Of a stretch of DNA of 64,000 nucleotides, positions 48,161 through 57,708 are shown piece after piece; position 1 is the first letter of the stretch, and every line of letters begins with the position of its first letter. The position numbers and the translations under genes were made by a program. The stretch covers positions 1,178,001-1,242,000 of the forward strand of contig CP026511.1 in the NCBI GenBank assembly GCA_004010935.1, read 5' to 3'. Source of the DNA: Pseudomonadaceae bacterium SI-3. GTDB taxonomy: Bacteria > Pseudomonadota > Gammaproteobacteria > Pseudomonadales > Pseudomonadaceae. The notes beneath the pieces are model-generated. The model was not told the origin of the DNA, did not search any database, and worked only from the letters and a program-made list of their open reading frames with translations.

Positions 48161-48183
48161 AAACGCACCGAGACGGTGCGTTT
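48161..48183 (+). terminator. Hairpin after pruR
   Basis: A perfect 10-bp stem AAACGCACCG/CGGTGCGTTT with an AGA loop lies 8 bp after the pruR stop. The T-run is short (TTT), so it is a moderately strong terminator. It separates pruR from putA. Confidence 0.7.
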
Positions 48184-48232
48184 AGCGTTCTACCGCCCCC
48201 GCTATGCACCGCTTTAGCGACTTTTCATGACA

Positions 48233-48256
48233 GGGTTTTGACGCTCATCAAAACCC
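48233..48256. promoter_or_regulatory. Inverted repeat upstream of putA, possible operator
   Basis: GGGTTTTGA and TCAAAACCC form perfect 9-bp arms separated by CGCTCA, 160 bp upstream of the putA start. The position in the pruR-putA gap suggests a regulator site, perhaps for PruR; AraC-family sites are usually direct repeats, so another factor is equally possible. Confidence 0.5.
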
Positions 48257-48415
48257 ATAGGTTTTTGAAAAAGTTCCGTAGTTTTGTGCAACAACCGAAA
48301 ACGCCCCCGCCTTAGATTCGCCTACCCGTTTGGTGAACCGCCCGCAGATTGCTGCCCGCGCGTCGCCGTCGAACCAGATCCAAACACAACAACACTCCAC
48401 GAGAGGAGCGGCGCG

Positions 48416-51400
48416 ATGTTCAAAGCCGGTCAAGTCTTGCAGGGCGATTTCGCCAATCTGAAAGCCGCCGAATTCTTCCCCGCCATCAGCGCCAATTACA
48501 GCGTTGACGAGGCGGCCTACCTGAACGAGCTGTTGCAACTGGCCGATCCTGGCGAGGCGGGCATCGAAGCCATTCGCCGCGAAGCGCGCAGCCTGATCGA
48601 AGCCGTGCGTGGCCGGGATAACGCCGTCGACACCCTCGACGCACTGCTGCGCCAGTACAGCCTGGATACGCATGAAGGCCTGATGCTGATGTGTCTGGCC
48701 GAAGCGCTTCTGCGTGTGCCGGATTCGGCCACGGCCGACGCGCTGATCCGCGACAAGCTCAACGCCGCCGAGTGGGAACGCCACCTCGGACAGAGCGACA
48801 ACGTGCTGGTCAATTTCGCGGCCTGGGGCCTGGTGATGACGGGCAAGGTGGTCGACCCGGACAATTCCGACGGTCGTCCGAAGAACGTCATTGGCCGTCT
48901 GGTCAAGCGCTCCGGCGAGCCGGTCATCCGCGCCGCGATGAATCAGGCGATGAAGCTGATGGGCAAGCAGTTCGTGCTTGGCCGGACCATCTCCGAAGCC
49001 TTGAAGAACGGCCGTCCCGAGCGCGAGAAGGGCTACACCTATTCTTTCGACATGCTCGGCGAAGCGGCGCTGACCACCGAAGATGCGCGCAAGTACATGG
49101 CTGACTACCGGCAGGCTGTAGAAACCGTCGGCGCTGAACCGCAGGTCGGTCCGGGACCGCGCCCGTCGGTGTCGATCAAGCTGTCTGCACTGCACCCGCG
49201 TTATGAAGTGGCTCAACGTGAGCGCGTGCTCACCGAACTGTTCGAAAGCGTTCGCGAGCTGGCGATACTGGCGCGCCGCCTGGATGTTGGTATCACCATC
49301 GACGCGGAGGAGGCCGATCGCCTCGAGCTCTCGCTGGAACTCTACGAAAAACTGATGCGCGACCCGGCCATCGCCGGCTGGGGCGAGTTCGGCCTGGTGA
49401 TCCAGGCGTATTCCAAGCGCTGCCTGCCGGTACTGGTCTGGCTGACCCTGTTGGGTAAAGAGCTGAACGCGCGTATTCCGCTGCGTCTGGTGAAGGGCGC
49501 CTATTGGGACAGCGAAATCAAGCAGTGTCAGGTTCAGGGCCTGGACGGTTACCCGGTCTACACCCGCAAGGAAGGTACCGATACCTCCTACCTGGCCTGT
49601 GCCCGGTATCTGCTGTCCGAGCACACCCGCGGCGTGATCTACCCGCAATTCGCCAGCCACAACGCGCACACCGTGAGCTGCATCCTGTCGATGGTCGGCG
49701 AGTTGAAGACGCCGCGCGAGTTCGAATTCCAGCGTCTGCACGGCATGGGCGATGCGCTCTACGACACGGTGATCGAAAAGTACCGCAAGAACGTACGCAT
49801 CTACGCGCCGGTCGGTGCCCACAAGGACCTGCTGCCGTATCTGGTGCGTCGTCTGCTTGAAAACGGCGCCAACTCATCGTTCGTTCACCAGCTGGTCGAC
49901 CCGCGCGTGCCGGTCGAAACCCTGATAGACCACCCGGTCACCCAGCTGCGTCAGTTCAAGACCCTCGGCAACCATCGCATCCCGCTTCCGCCGGCGCTGT
50001 ACGGCAACCGGACCAACTCGCAAGGCATCAACATGAACATCCAGACTCAGTGGAACGAACTGTCCAGCGCCTACCAAACGTTTCTCGACCGTCAGTGGCA
50101 GGCCGCCCCGGTGATTGGTGGGCAGACGCTTACCGGCAGCGCGCACAAGGTGCATTGCCCGTATCAGCTCAGCCAGGAAGTGGGCACCGCGCAGTTCGCC
50201 ACCGCCGAGCATGCCAAACAGGCCATCGATGGCCTGGCCGCTTTCTGGCCGCGCTGGAACGCCACGCCGATCGAACAGCGCGCACAAATCCTCGAGCGTC
50301 TTGGTGACCTACTGGAGGCCAACCGCGCCGAGCTGATGGCCATGTGCACGCTGGAAGCCGGCAAAACCCTGCAGGACGACATTGACGAAGTCCGCGAGGC
50401 GGTCGATTTCTGCCGCTACTACGCGCTGCAAGCCCGCCTGAAACTTGGTCGCGAAGAACTCAAAGGTCCGACCGGCGAGCGTAACGAGCTGTTCCATGAA
50501 GGGCGCGGCGTGTTCGTCTGCATCAGCCCCTGGAACTTCCCGCTGGCGATTTACCTAGGTCAGATCACCGCGGCTCTGGTCGCCGGTAATACCGTGCTCG
50601 CCAAGCCGGCCGAGCAGACCAGCCTGATCGCCGCCCGTGCGCTGGAGCTGATGTTCGAAGCCGGTCTGCCGAAGGAGGCGATCGCCTTCCTGCCGGGTGA
50701 CGGTGCAACCCTGGGCGGCGTGTTTTGCCGCGACCCGCGTGTGGTCGGTGTGTGCTTCACCGGCTCCACCGACACTGCGCGCATCATCAACCGCCAGCTG
50801 GCCGAGAAGGAGGGCGCTATCGCCACCCTGATCGCCGAAACCGGTGGCCAGAACGCAATGATCGTCGACTCCACCGCATTGCCTGAGCAGGTGGTCAAGG
50901 ATGCGGTCGGTTCCGCCTTCACCAGCGCCGGTCAGCGCTGCTCGGCGCTGCGTGTGCTCTACGTTCAGCGCGACATTGCCGATCGTGTCATCGAGTTGAT
51001 CAAGGGGGCGATGGATCAGTTGAAAGTGGGCCCGACCCACCTGCGCGAAAATGACCTGGGCCCGGTGATCGACGCCGAAGCCCGCGAAGGCCTGTTGGCG
51101 CACATCCAGCAGCTCAAGGCAGAAGGCAAGCTGATCGCCGAAGCCAAGCTGCCGGGCAGCCTCAACGGTCACTTCGTCGCGCCTGTGGCGTTCGAAATCG
51201 GCGGGATTCACGAGCTGAAAAAAGAGCAATTCGGCCCTGTATTGCACGTGGTGCGCTTCGATGCGGCAGATCTTGAGAAGGTCGTCGCTGACATCAACGC
51301 GACCGGTTATGGCCTGACCCTCGGTATCCACAGCCGCAACGAGGAAACCGCAGCCCGCATCGAAGCGCTGGCGCGGGTCGGCAACCTCTACGTCAACCGT

Positions 51401-51577
51401 AACCAGGTCGGCGCGGTGGTTGGCGTGCAGCCGTTCGGTGGCTGTGGCCTGTCCGGTACTGGCCCGAAAGCCGGTGGCCCGAGCTACCTGCTGCGCTTCG
51501 TCAACGAGCGCACCACTTCCACCAACACGACCGCGGTCGGCGGAAACGCGTCCTTGCTGTCGCTGGGCGACGACTGA
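48416..51577 (+). CDS. putA: Bifunctional proline dehydrogenase / delta-1-pyrroline-5-carboxylate dehydrogenase PutA
   Basis: Oxidises proline to glutamate in two steps. It has 1053 residues. The N-terminal part is an FAD-dependent proline dehydrogenase TIM barrel (SVSIKLSALHPRYE near 250, DAEEADRLELSL near 301). The C-terminal part is an aldehyde dehydrogenase with Glu808 (IAETGGQN) and nucleophile Cys842 (AGQRCSALR). It lacks the N-terminal ribbon-helix-helix domain that makes E. coli PutA a repressor, so control must come from elsewhere, consistent with pruR upstream. The ATG at 48416 follows AGGAG. Confidence 0.95.
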   Translation: MFKAGQVLQGDFANLKAAEFFPAISANYSVDEAAYLNELLQLADPGEAGIEAIRREARSLIEAVRGRDNAVDTLDALLRQYSLDTHEGLMLMCLAEALLRVPDSATADALIRDKLNAAEWERHLGQSDNVLVNFAAWGLVMTGKVVDPDNSDGRPKNVIGRLVKRSGEPVIRAAMNQAMKLMGKQFVLGRTISEALKNGRPEREKGYTYSFDMLGEAALTTEDARKYMADYRQAVETVGAEPQVGPGPRPSVSIKLSALHPRYEVAQRERVLTELFESVRELAILARRLDVGITIDAEEADRLELSLELYEKLMRDPAIAGWGEFGLVIQAYSKRCLPVLVWLTLLGKELNARIPLRLVKGAYWDSEIKQCQVQGLDGYPVYTRKEGTDTSYLACARYLLSEHTRGVIYPQFASHNAHTVSCILSMVGELKTPREFEFQRLHGMGDALYDTVIEKYRKNVRIYAPVGAHKDLLPYLVRRLLENGANSSFVHQLVDPRVPVETLIDHPVTQLRQFKTLGNHRIPLPPALYGNRTNSQGINMNIQTQWNELSSAYQTFLDRQWQAAPVIGGQTLTGSAHKVHCPYQLSQEVGTAQFATAEHAKQAIDGLAAFWPRWNATPIEQRAQILERLGDLLEANRAELMAMCTLEAGKTLQDDIDEVREAVDFCRYYALQARLKLGREELKGPTGERNELFHEGRGVFVCISPWNFPLAIYLGQITAALVAGNTVLAKPAEQTSLIAARALELMFEAGLPKEAIAFLPGDGATLGGVFCRDPRVVGVCFTGSTDTARIINRQLAEKEGAIATLIAETGGQNAMIVDSTALPEQVVKDAVGSAFTSAGQRCSALRVLYVQRDIADRVIELIKGAMDQLKVGPTHLRENDLGPVIDAEAREGLLAHIQQLKAEGKLIAEAKLPGSLNGHFVAPVAFEIGGIHELKKEQFGPVLHVVRFDAADLEKVVADINATGYGLTLGIHSRNEETAARIEALARVGNLYVNRNQVGAVVGVQPFGGCGLSGTGPKAGGPSYLLRFVNERTTSTNTTAVGGNASLLSLGDD

Positions 51578-51783
51578 TCGTCGACTCGGCAGGAAACGGC
51601 CGGCGGCTCGGTTCAGAGACCGTCGGTTCAATAGAACAACCAGAACAGTTGGCGGATCGCTCTTCCGCCTCTGATGGGCTCAGGTGAGCCCGTCCCGGTG
51701 ATGGCGCGAACCGCCATCGCCCTCTGCCAGGTGGGATCGGGAATACCCTCGCGCCCATCAACAACAACTAACGAGGGAACAAA

Positions 51784-53268
51784 ATGAGCATCAGTACTCC
51801 CACTTTGATCACGTTCGTGATCTACATCGGCGCCATGCTGTTGATCGGCTTCGTCGCCTACCGTGCCACCAAGAACTTCGATGACTACATCCTGGGGGGA
51901 CGTAGCCTGGGAAGTTTCGTCACGGCTCTGTCAGCAGGCGCTTCGGACATGAGCGGCTGGCTGCTGATGGGCCTGCCAGGGGCGATATTCGTCGCGGGCC
52001 TGTCTGAAAGCTGGATCGCCATCGGCCTCATCGCCGGTGCCTGGCTGAACTGGTTGTTCGTCGCCGGGCGCCTGCGTGTGCACACCGAGCGCAACAAGAA
52101 CGCGCTGACCCTGCCTGACTACTTCTCCCACCGCTTCGAAGACGAAAGCCGCACGTTGCGGATCTTCTCGGCCTTGGTCGTATTGGTGTTCTTCACCATC
52201 TACTGCGCCTCCGGTGTGGTCGCTGGTGCGCGTCTGTTCGAGAGCAGCTTCGGCATTCCCTACGATCTGGCGCTGTGGATCGGTGCTGCTGCAACCATCC
52301 TCTACGTATTCATCGGCGGCTTCCTCGCGGTCAGCTGGACGGACACCGTGCAAGCCACACTGATGATCTTCGCGCTGCTGATCACGCCGGTGTTCGTAAT
52401 TCTGGCGCTGGGCGACATGGGCGCTGCGATGGACACCATTGCTACGCAGAACCCGGCCGCGTTCGACATGTTCAACGGCTTGTCCTTCGTCGCCATCGTC
52501 TCCTTGCTGGCCTGGGGCTTGGGCTACTTCGGTCAGCCGCATATTCTGGTGCGCTTCATGGCCGCCGATTCGGTGAAGACCATCCCCAACGCCCGCCGCA
52601 TCGGTATGGCCTGGATGATTCTGACGCTGGCCGGCGCCGTCGCGGTGGGCTTCTTCGGTATCGCCTATTTTGCAGGCCATCCGGAACTGGCCGGCCCGGT
52701 CACCGAGAACGGCGAGCGTGTGTTCATGGAACTGGTGAAAATCCTGTTCAACCCCTGGGTGGCGGGCATCATCCTGTCCGGTGTTCTGGCTGCCGTGATG
52801 AGTACCCTCAGCGCCCAGTTGCTGGTCAGCTCCAGTGCTCTGACGCAGGACTTCTACAAAGCCATGCTGCGCAAGAACGCCTCGCAGACCGAACTGGTCT
52901 GGGTGGGTCGTGCGATGGTTCTGCTGATAGCCTTCATCGCCTTGGGCATCGCTTCCAACCCGGACAGCAAGGTGCTGGGCCTGGTGTCCTACGCCTGGGC
53001 GGGCTTTGGTGCTGCCTTTGGTCCAGTGGTGCTGATTTCGCTGCTGTGGAAGAACATGACCCGCAACGGCGCGCTGGCTGGCATGGTCGTCGGTGCGGTG
53101 ACCGTGGTGGTGTGGAAGGAATTCATCGGCATGGGTCTGTACGAGATCATTCCGGGCTTCATCCTCGCCAGCCTTGCCATCGTGATCTTCAGCAAGGTCG
53201 GAGCCGGTGCCTCACCGAGCATGATCAAGCGCTTCGAGGACGCCGAGAGCGAATATCAAGGCCGCTGA
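51784..53268 (+). CDS. putP: Sodium/proline symporter PutP (copy 1)
   Basis: SSS-family Na+/proline symporter with about 13 membrane segments, 494 residues. Family motifs include the N-terminal FDDYILGGRSLGSFVTALSAGASDMSGW region (about 32) and the later NPWVAGIILSGVLAAVMST segment. It imports proline for PutA; it starts 206 bp after the putA stop, so it may have its own promoter. A strong terminator follows. A close paralogue lies 5.1 kb downstream. Confidence 0.95.
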   Translation: MSISTPTLITFVIYIGAMLLIGFVAYRATKNFDDYILGGRSLGSFVTALSAGASDMSGWLLMGLPGAIFVAGLSESWIAIGLIAGAWLNWLFVAGRLRVHTERNKNALTLPDYFSHRFEDESRTLRIFSALVVLVFFTIYCASGVVAGARLFESSFGIPYDLALWIGAAATILYVFIGGFLAVSWTDTVQATLMIFALLITPVFVILALGDMGAAMDTIATQNPAAFDMFNGLSFVAIVSLLAWGLGYFGQPHILVRFMAADSVKTIPNARRIGMAWMILTLAGAVAVGFFGIAYFAGHPELAGPVTENGERVFMELVKILFNPWVAGIILSGVLAAVMSTLSAQLLVSSSALTQDFYKAMLRKNASQTELVWVGRAMVLLIAFIALGIASNPDSKVLGLVSYAWAGFGAAFGPVVLISLLWKNMTRNGALAGMVVGAVTVVVWKEFIGMGLYEIIPGFILASLAIVIFSKVGAGASPSMIKRFEDAESEYQGR

Positions 53269-53286
53269 TTGAGTAGCTGACGTAAC

Positions 53287-53327
53287 CAAAAACCCCGCTG
53301 CCGGCATTCCGGCAGCGGGGTTTTCTT
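53287..53327. terminator. Strong intrinsic terminator after putP
   Basis: Stem AACCCCGCTGCCGG with its complement around a short loop (CATT), flanked by A residues on the left and TTTTC on the right, 18 bp after the putP stop. Works on the plus strand and possibly for the converging small gene at 53382. Confidence 0.9.
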
Positions 53328-53381
53328 TTGTATCCGCGACCAACCATTAACCGCTGGTCGGCGATGACTCATGTGGCGTGG

Positions 53382-53606
53382 TTAGTCGTCGACAACAAGG
53401 TTCTTGCGATCGTCCTTCGCGCCTGCTGCGATCAGATGCTCAGCCATGTCTTCGGTCACGTGAACGCTATGGCCGCTGATATGAGCCATGGACATCCGAG
53501 CTGCTGGATCTGTCGAGACTCGGACGTCCTTGATGGCGCAGGTCTGGGTGGCGTTTTCGAGTGTGGTTGAACAGGTGCCGTTTGCAGTATCGATGTTGAC
53601 TGTCAT
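53382..53606 (-). CDS. DUF3203-like small protein
   Basis: A 74-residue acidic protein beginning MTVNIDTANGTCSTTL and containing DVRVSTDPAARMSMAHISG. The layout resembles the Pseudomonas DUF3203 family of small proteins; function unknown. The ATG at 53606 follows GAGGAG. It is convergent with putP and divergent from the cupredoxin-like gene. Confidence 0.72.
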   Translation of the reverse strand: MTVNIDTANGTCSTTLENATQTCAIKDVRVSTDPAARMSMAHISGHSVHVTEDMAEHLIAAGAKDDRKNLVVDD

Positions 53607-53841
53607 GGCGGGTCTCCTCGGGTGTGCGATGGAGCCGCACTGAAAGGTGCAGCTACTCAAAGTGAGACCGTAGCCAGGACGATCTGTTTGTGCGTAGCGG
53701 TAATTGAATCCGACAACGGCGTCGGCGGAAGTGAAAATTATGCTGATCAACTGATGGCAATAGGCTAGCCTGATCAGGCCAGCAGGTTGCCAAGGAAGGC
53801 GGTAGTCCCACGGTAATCGTCAAGGTGGCGGAGTCAGCCAG

Positions 53842-54513
53842 ATGTTCAATCGTGTTGTGTGGTCCAGTTGTTTTCTGCTGCTTTGCGCGCTCACCAAATC
53901 AGCGCAGGCCCAGCCGTTCAGCGCGTTTGTGTTCGACGCGCAGGGGCGTCCGGTGAAGGGCGCCGTGCTCAGCCTGGCGGGGCAGGCGCAGGGCAAACCC
54001 GTCGCCGTGGCGGTCATGGATCAGATCGACAAACAGTTCTCACCGGCCGTGCTGGCCGTTGCGACCGGCACCGCGGTGAGCTTTCCCAACGGCGATGACA
54101 TTCGCCATCAGGTCTACTCGTTTTCACCGGCAAAGCGGTTCGAGCTGCGCCTCTACGAAGGCACGCCGAGCGAGCCTGTCATTTTCGATCAACCGGGGCT
54201 AGTGGTGCTGGGCTGCAACATCCATGACTGGATGCTCGGCTACGTCTATATCACCGATGACCCATGGTTCGCTGTCAGCGACGAGCAGGGTCGCATCCAG
54301 TTGGACGTGCCGGCTGGCCAGTACGCCTCTACGCTCTGGCACCCGGCGCTGGTTGATATGCCGCCTATCGAGGCGGGGCGGCTGGAAGTGGGGGCAGCGC
54401 CGATCGAGTTGAAGCTGCCGATTGCTATTGCCGCTGCGCTGCAACCCTCAGCGCCGCGAGCCACACCCTTTGCCGACGCGTTCAGAAAAGCCGCCCATGA
54501 CGCGCGCCCTTAG
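53842..54513 (+). CDS. Secreted cupredoxin-like protein (methylamine-utilisation-like)
   Basis: A 223-residue exported protein: signal peptide ending near AQAQ (residue 24), then a plastocyanin-like domain. Potential type-1 copper ligands are His89 (DIRHQ), Cys125, His128 and Met131 in GCNIHDWM. Proteins of this type have been annotated as methylamine utilisation proteins, but no methylamine genes are here. After the copper site comes a beta-rich C-terminal part (about 145-205). It heads a four-gene operon: its 3' end overlaps the GGDEF/EAL gene by 17 bp. Confidence 0.85.
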   Translation: MFNRVVWSSCFLLLCALTKSAQAQPFSAFVFDAQGRPVKGAVLSLAGQAQGKPVAVAVMDQIDKQFSPAVLAVATGTAVSFPNGDDIRHQVYSFSPAKRFELRLYEGTPSEPVIFDQPGLVVLGCNIHDWMLGYVYITDDPWFAVSDEQGRIQLDVPAGQYASTLWHPALVDMPPIEAGRLEVGAAPIELKLPIAIAAALQPSAPRATPFADAFRKAAHDARP

Positions 54514-56854
54514 TTTTCACGCACGTCTTTCGTGGATCCTCGCCGCCTTTCTGCTGGTGGTGATCGGCGCCCTGTATTTCTCTGTGCGTCTGGTGACCGA
54601 AGCGGCCGTGAGCCGGCAGGCCGCCGAGCGGCTCGATTCCGGGTTACGAGTATTCGAGCGTTTGATCGACATTCGCAGTCGTCAACTGCGTGACGGCGTA
54701 CAGGTGCTGGTCGCGGATTTCGGCTTCAAGGAGGCGGTGGCCACTGGCGATACCCTGACCTTGCAATCGGCGATGGCCAATCAGGCGGCCCGGATCAATG
54801 CCAGCGAAGCCATGCTGATCGGCCTAGACGGTCGGGTGCTGGCCTCGAGCCTGTCCAATGCCGTACCCGGCGATACCTTCCGCTACGCCGCCGAACTGCG
54901 AGACGCGCGAGGGCAGGGGCCGACCCTGCTCATCGTAGTGCTCGACCAACAGGCGCACCTGTTGGTCGAGGCCGAAGTCCGCGCGCCTTTGCCCATTGCG
55001 CGAGTGGTGATGGGATTCGCCATGGACGAAGCGCTTGCGCACGAGCTCAAGGAACTAACGGGCCTGGACGTGTCCTTTCTGGCCAAGGCGGAGGGCAACA
55101 GCGAACAGCTGGCGACCACACTCAAGTCCGAGGCCCATGCCGAACTGATCGATGGTTGGAGTCGTCATGAACATGCCAATGGCATCGAAGAGCTGACACT
55201 CGATGGTGAGCGCTATCTCAACGAGGACGTGGTGCTGTCGCAGGGTGACGGCTATAGCGTGATTGCCCTGGCCCACAGCTCGCTGGACGACGCGCTGGCG
55301 GGCTTTCACCAGTTAGATATGCGGATCCTGCTGATTACGCTCGTTGGCCTGATTGCCTCCTTGTTGGGGGCGCTGATGTTGGCGCGTAGCCTTTCAGGAC
55401 CGGTGAACGCGCTGGCTCAAGCCGCCCAGCGGGTCGGTCGCGGTGACTACCACACGCCCATCGAACTGGACCGCGATGATGAACTTGGCAGCCTGGCCAA
55501 AGCACTGAACCAGATGCAGCGCGGCATCGCCGAACGTGAGCAACTGATTGCGCACAACATGCTGCACGACGATGTGACGGGCCTGCCCAATCGATCCCTG
55601 GCCGCCGAATTGCTTTCCCGCGCCGTCGAGGCCGGCCGGATCACGGCGGTGTTGCACATTGGTATCGGTAACCTCGACGCCGTGCAGGACAGCGGTGGCT
55701 CCGAAGGCGTAGACCAGGCGCTGCGCGAGCTGACCCAGCGCCTGCAGGCAGGCTTGCAGCCTGGTGATCACCTGGCGAGGATGCTCTCCGATGAATTCCT
55801 GCTGATCGTCAGCGATACCTCCGCTGACAACGCCTTCAGCGCAGCGGTGGCGGTGCAGCAGGCTCTGGCCCTGCCAGTGCGCGTCGCCGAGCTTGAAATG
55901 CGCATCGAAGCGCACATCGGCGTGGCCGGTTATCCGGACGATGCCGGCAGCGTCGACGAGTTGCTGCGCCGCGCCAGAATCGCCATGCAGGACGCGGCGC
56001 AGATGCCGGACGGACTGCAGCTCTACCAGCATGGGCGTGACGATGCCCATCAGCGGCAGATCAGCCTGATTCGCGACCTACGGCATGCCGCAAACGGGGG
56101 TGGTCTACATCTGCATTTTCAGCCCAAGGTTGATCTCGAACACGGTCGGGTCTACCAAGCCGAGGCGCTGCTGCGCTGGAATCACCCGATCTATGGCCTG
56201 GTGTCGCCCGGCGAATTCATTCCGTTGGCTGAACGCACGGGCAGCATCCAGCTGCTTACCGCCTGGGTGATCGAGGCGGTGCTGCGGCAGCTACATATCT
56301 GGAACGGTCGCGGCCTGTACATGGAAGTGTCGTTGAACATTTCCGCTGAGGACCTCAGCAGCCTGACTCTGGAGCAACGGGTGACCGAGTTGCTGCAGCG
56401 CTACGTGATTCCGGGGGACCAGCTGGTATTCGAGATTACCGAAAGCGCCATGATGCGCGACCCGGAGCGCGCGCTGACGATGCTTCATCGGTTACGGGCG
56501 TTGGGTATTCGGTTGTCAGTGGACGACTTCGGTACTGGCTTCTCCTCGCTCGCTCAACTGCGGCGTATGCCGGTACAGGAATTGAAGATCGATCAGTCGT
56601 TCATTCGCGAGCTGGACGACACCTGTGGCGATGCGGTGATTGTCCGTTCGACCATCGACATGAGCCATGCGCTGGGCCTCAAGGTCGTCGCCGAAGGCGT
56701 CGAACATGGCGAAACGCGTGACCTTTTGCGCGCTTGGGGGTGCGACACCCTGCAGGGGTATTTTTTCAGCCGACCGCTGCCTGCTGATGCCTTCGAGGCC
56801 TGGTTGAAACAGCAACCCCACCTGGCTGCGCGACCGCTCAAGGAGCCTTCATGA
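54497..56854 (+). CDS. Membrane GGDEF/EAL protein, probable c-di-GMP phosphodiesterase
   Basis: A 785-residue sensor: N-terminal helix (about 14-34), a periplasmic sensing region (about 35-270), second helix, HAMP (about 295-345), a degenerate GGDEF domain and an EAL domain (about 530-775). The GGDEF active site reads MLSDEF near residue 431, so cyclase activity is unlikely. The EAL site is intact: EALLRW (Glu556), SLNIS, FEITES, DDFGTGFSS, LKIDQSFI and VAEGVEH. It should hydrolyse c-di-GMP in response to a periplasmic signal. Overlaps the genes on both sides. Confidence 0.92.
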   Translation: MTRALSFHARLSWILAAFLLVVIGALYFSVRLVTEAAVSRQAAERLDSGLRVFERLIDIRSRQLRDGVQVLVADFGFKEAVATGDTLTLQSAMANQAARINASEAMLIGLDGRVLASSLSNAVPGDTFRYAAELRDARGQGPTLLIVVLDQQAHLLVEAEVRAPLPIARVVMGFAMDEALAHELKELTGLDVSFLAKAEGNSEQLATTLKSEAHAELIDGWSRHEHANGIEELTLDGERYLNEDVVLSQGDGYSVIALAHSSLDDALAGFHQLDMRILLITLVGLIASLLGALMLARSLSGPVNALAQAAQRVGRGDYHTPIELDRDDELGSLAKALNQMQRGIAEREQLIAHNMLHDDVTGLPNRSLAAELLSRAVEAGRITAVLHIGIGNLDAVQDSGGSEGVDQALRELTQRLQAGLQPGDHLARMLSDEFLLIVSDTSADNAFSAAVAVQQALALPVRVAELEMRIEAHIGVAGYPDDAGSVDELLRRARIAMQDAAQMPDGLQLYQHGRDDAHQRQISLIRDLRHAANGGGLHLHFQPKVDLEHGRVYQAEALLRWNHPIYGLVSPGEFIPLAERTGSIQLLTAWVIEAVLRQLHIWNGRGLYMEVSLNISAEDLSSLTLEQRVTELLQRYVIPGDQLVFEITESAMMRDPERALTMLHRLRALGIRLSVDDFGTGFSSLAQLRRMPVQELKIDQSFIRELDDTCGDAVIVRSTIDMSHALGLKVVAEGVEHGETRDLLRAWGCDTLQGYFFSRPLPADAFEAWLKQQPHLAARPLKEPS

Positions 56855-57708
56855 CAGCCCTGCGAACACTGCTGCTGGCCGCGTGCTGCGTGCCGATGAT
56901 CGCCAGTGCCGATGCGGGGCGTTTATTGGCTACCGGTGGCGCGACGGGTATCGAAGGTGCTGCGGGCGGCGGGATCACGCCGTGGGCTGTGCTTGCGGGG
57001 TACGGCGAGCGAGGCGAGTGGGGCGGCGATGTCTTCGCGACTCGCGTCGAAACGGGCGACTACCGACTAGACGTCGCCGGTGTGGCGTTTGCCTTCGATA
57101 ATCGCCTTGAGCTGTCTTTTGCGCGGCAGCGTTTCGATCTCGGCAATCTGGCGCGGGACCTGTCGCTTCCGGAAAACAGCCTCAGCCAGGACATCTTCGG
57201 CATCAAACTGCGGTTATTCGGCGATCTTCTCTATGACCGGTTGCCGCAGGTTTCGCTAGGCGCACAGCATAAACGCCAGAAGGACTTCCTGATCCCGTCG
57301 TTGATCGGTGCTCAGCGCGACGAAGACACCGAGGCCTACCTCACCGCGAGTCGGCTTATCCTCGGCGGTGCCTTTGGTTACAACCTGCTGCTCAACGGCG
57401 GCGTCCGCTACAGCCGCGCCAACGAACTCGGCCTGCTCGGCTTCGGCGGTGACCGTCGAAACAGCCGCAGCCTGCTCAAGGAAGGCTCAGCCGCTGTGTT
57501 GTTCAATCCGAACTGGGTGCTCGGCGTGGAGTACCGGGAGAAGCCCGACAACCTGTCGTTCGCCGGCGAAAGCGATTGGGCGGATTTGTTTCTCGGCTAT
57601 TTCCCCAACAAGCGCTTTGCCGTAGTGCTGGCTTATGCGCGGCTCGGTGAAATTGCCACGCTGGACAATCAGGATGGTGCTTACCTGTCCGTACAAGGGA
57701 GCTTTTGA
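56851..57708 (+). CDS. DUF3034 outer-membrane-like protein
   Basis: A 285-residue protein with signal peptide (LLLAACCVPMIASADA) and alternating polar/hydrophobic strands rich in Gly, Tyr and Leu, ending GAYLSVQGSF with a C-terminal Phe, as expected for a small outer-membrane barrel. It matches the DUF3034 family (start ATGGATGIEGAAGGGITPWA near 24). Function unknown. ATGA overlap with the EAL gene and 1-bp overlap with the globin gene. Confidence 0.85.
   Translation: MTALRTLLLAACCVPMIASADAGRLLATGGATGIEGAAGGGITPWAVLAGYGERGEWGGDVFATRVETGDYRLDVAGVAFAFDNRLELSFARQRFDLGNLARDLSLPENSLSQDIFGIKLRLFGDLLYDRLPQVSLGAQHKRQKDFLIPSLIGAQRDEDTEAYLTASRLILGGAFGYNLLLNGGVRYSRANELGLLGFGGDRRNSRSLLKEGSAAVLFNPNWVLGVEYREKPDNLSFAGESDWADLFLGYFPNKRFAVVLAYARLGEIATLDNQDGAYLSVQGSF

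Noticed and set aside
48248..49822. Minus-strand ORF of 524 codons opposite putA
   Set aside because: Shadow of the proline dehydrogenase part of putA; no conserved motifs and no ribosome-binding site.
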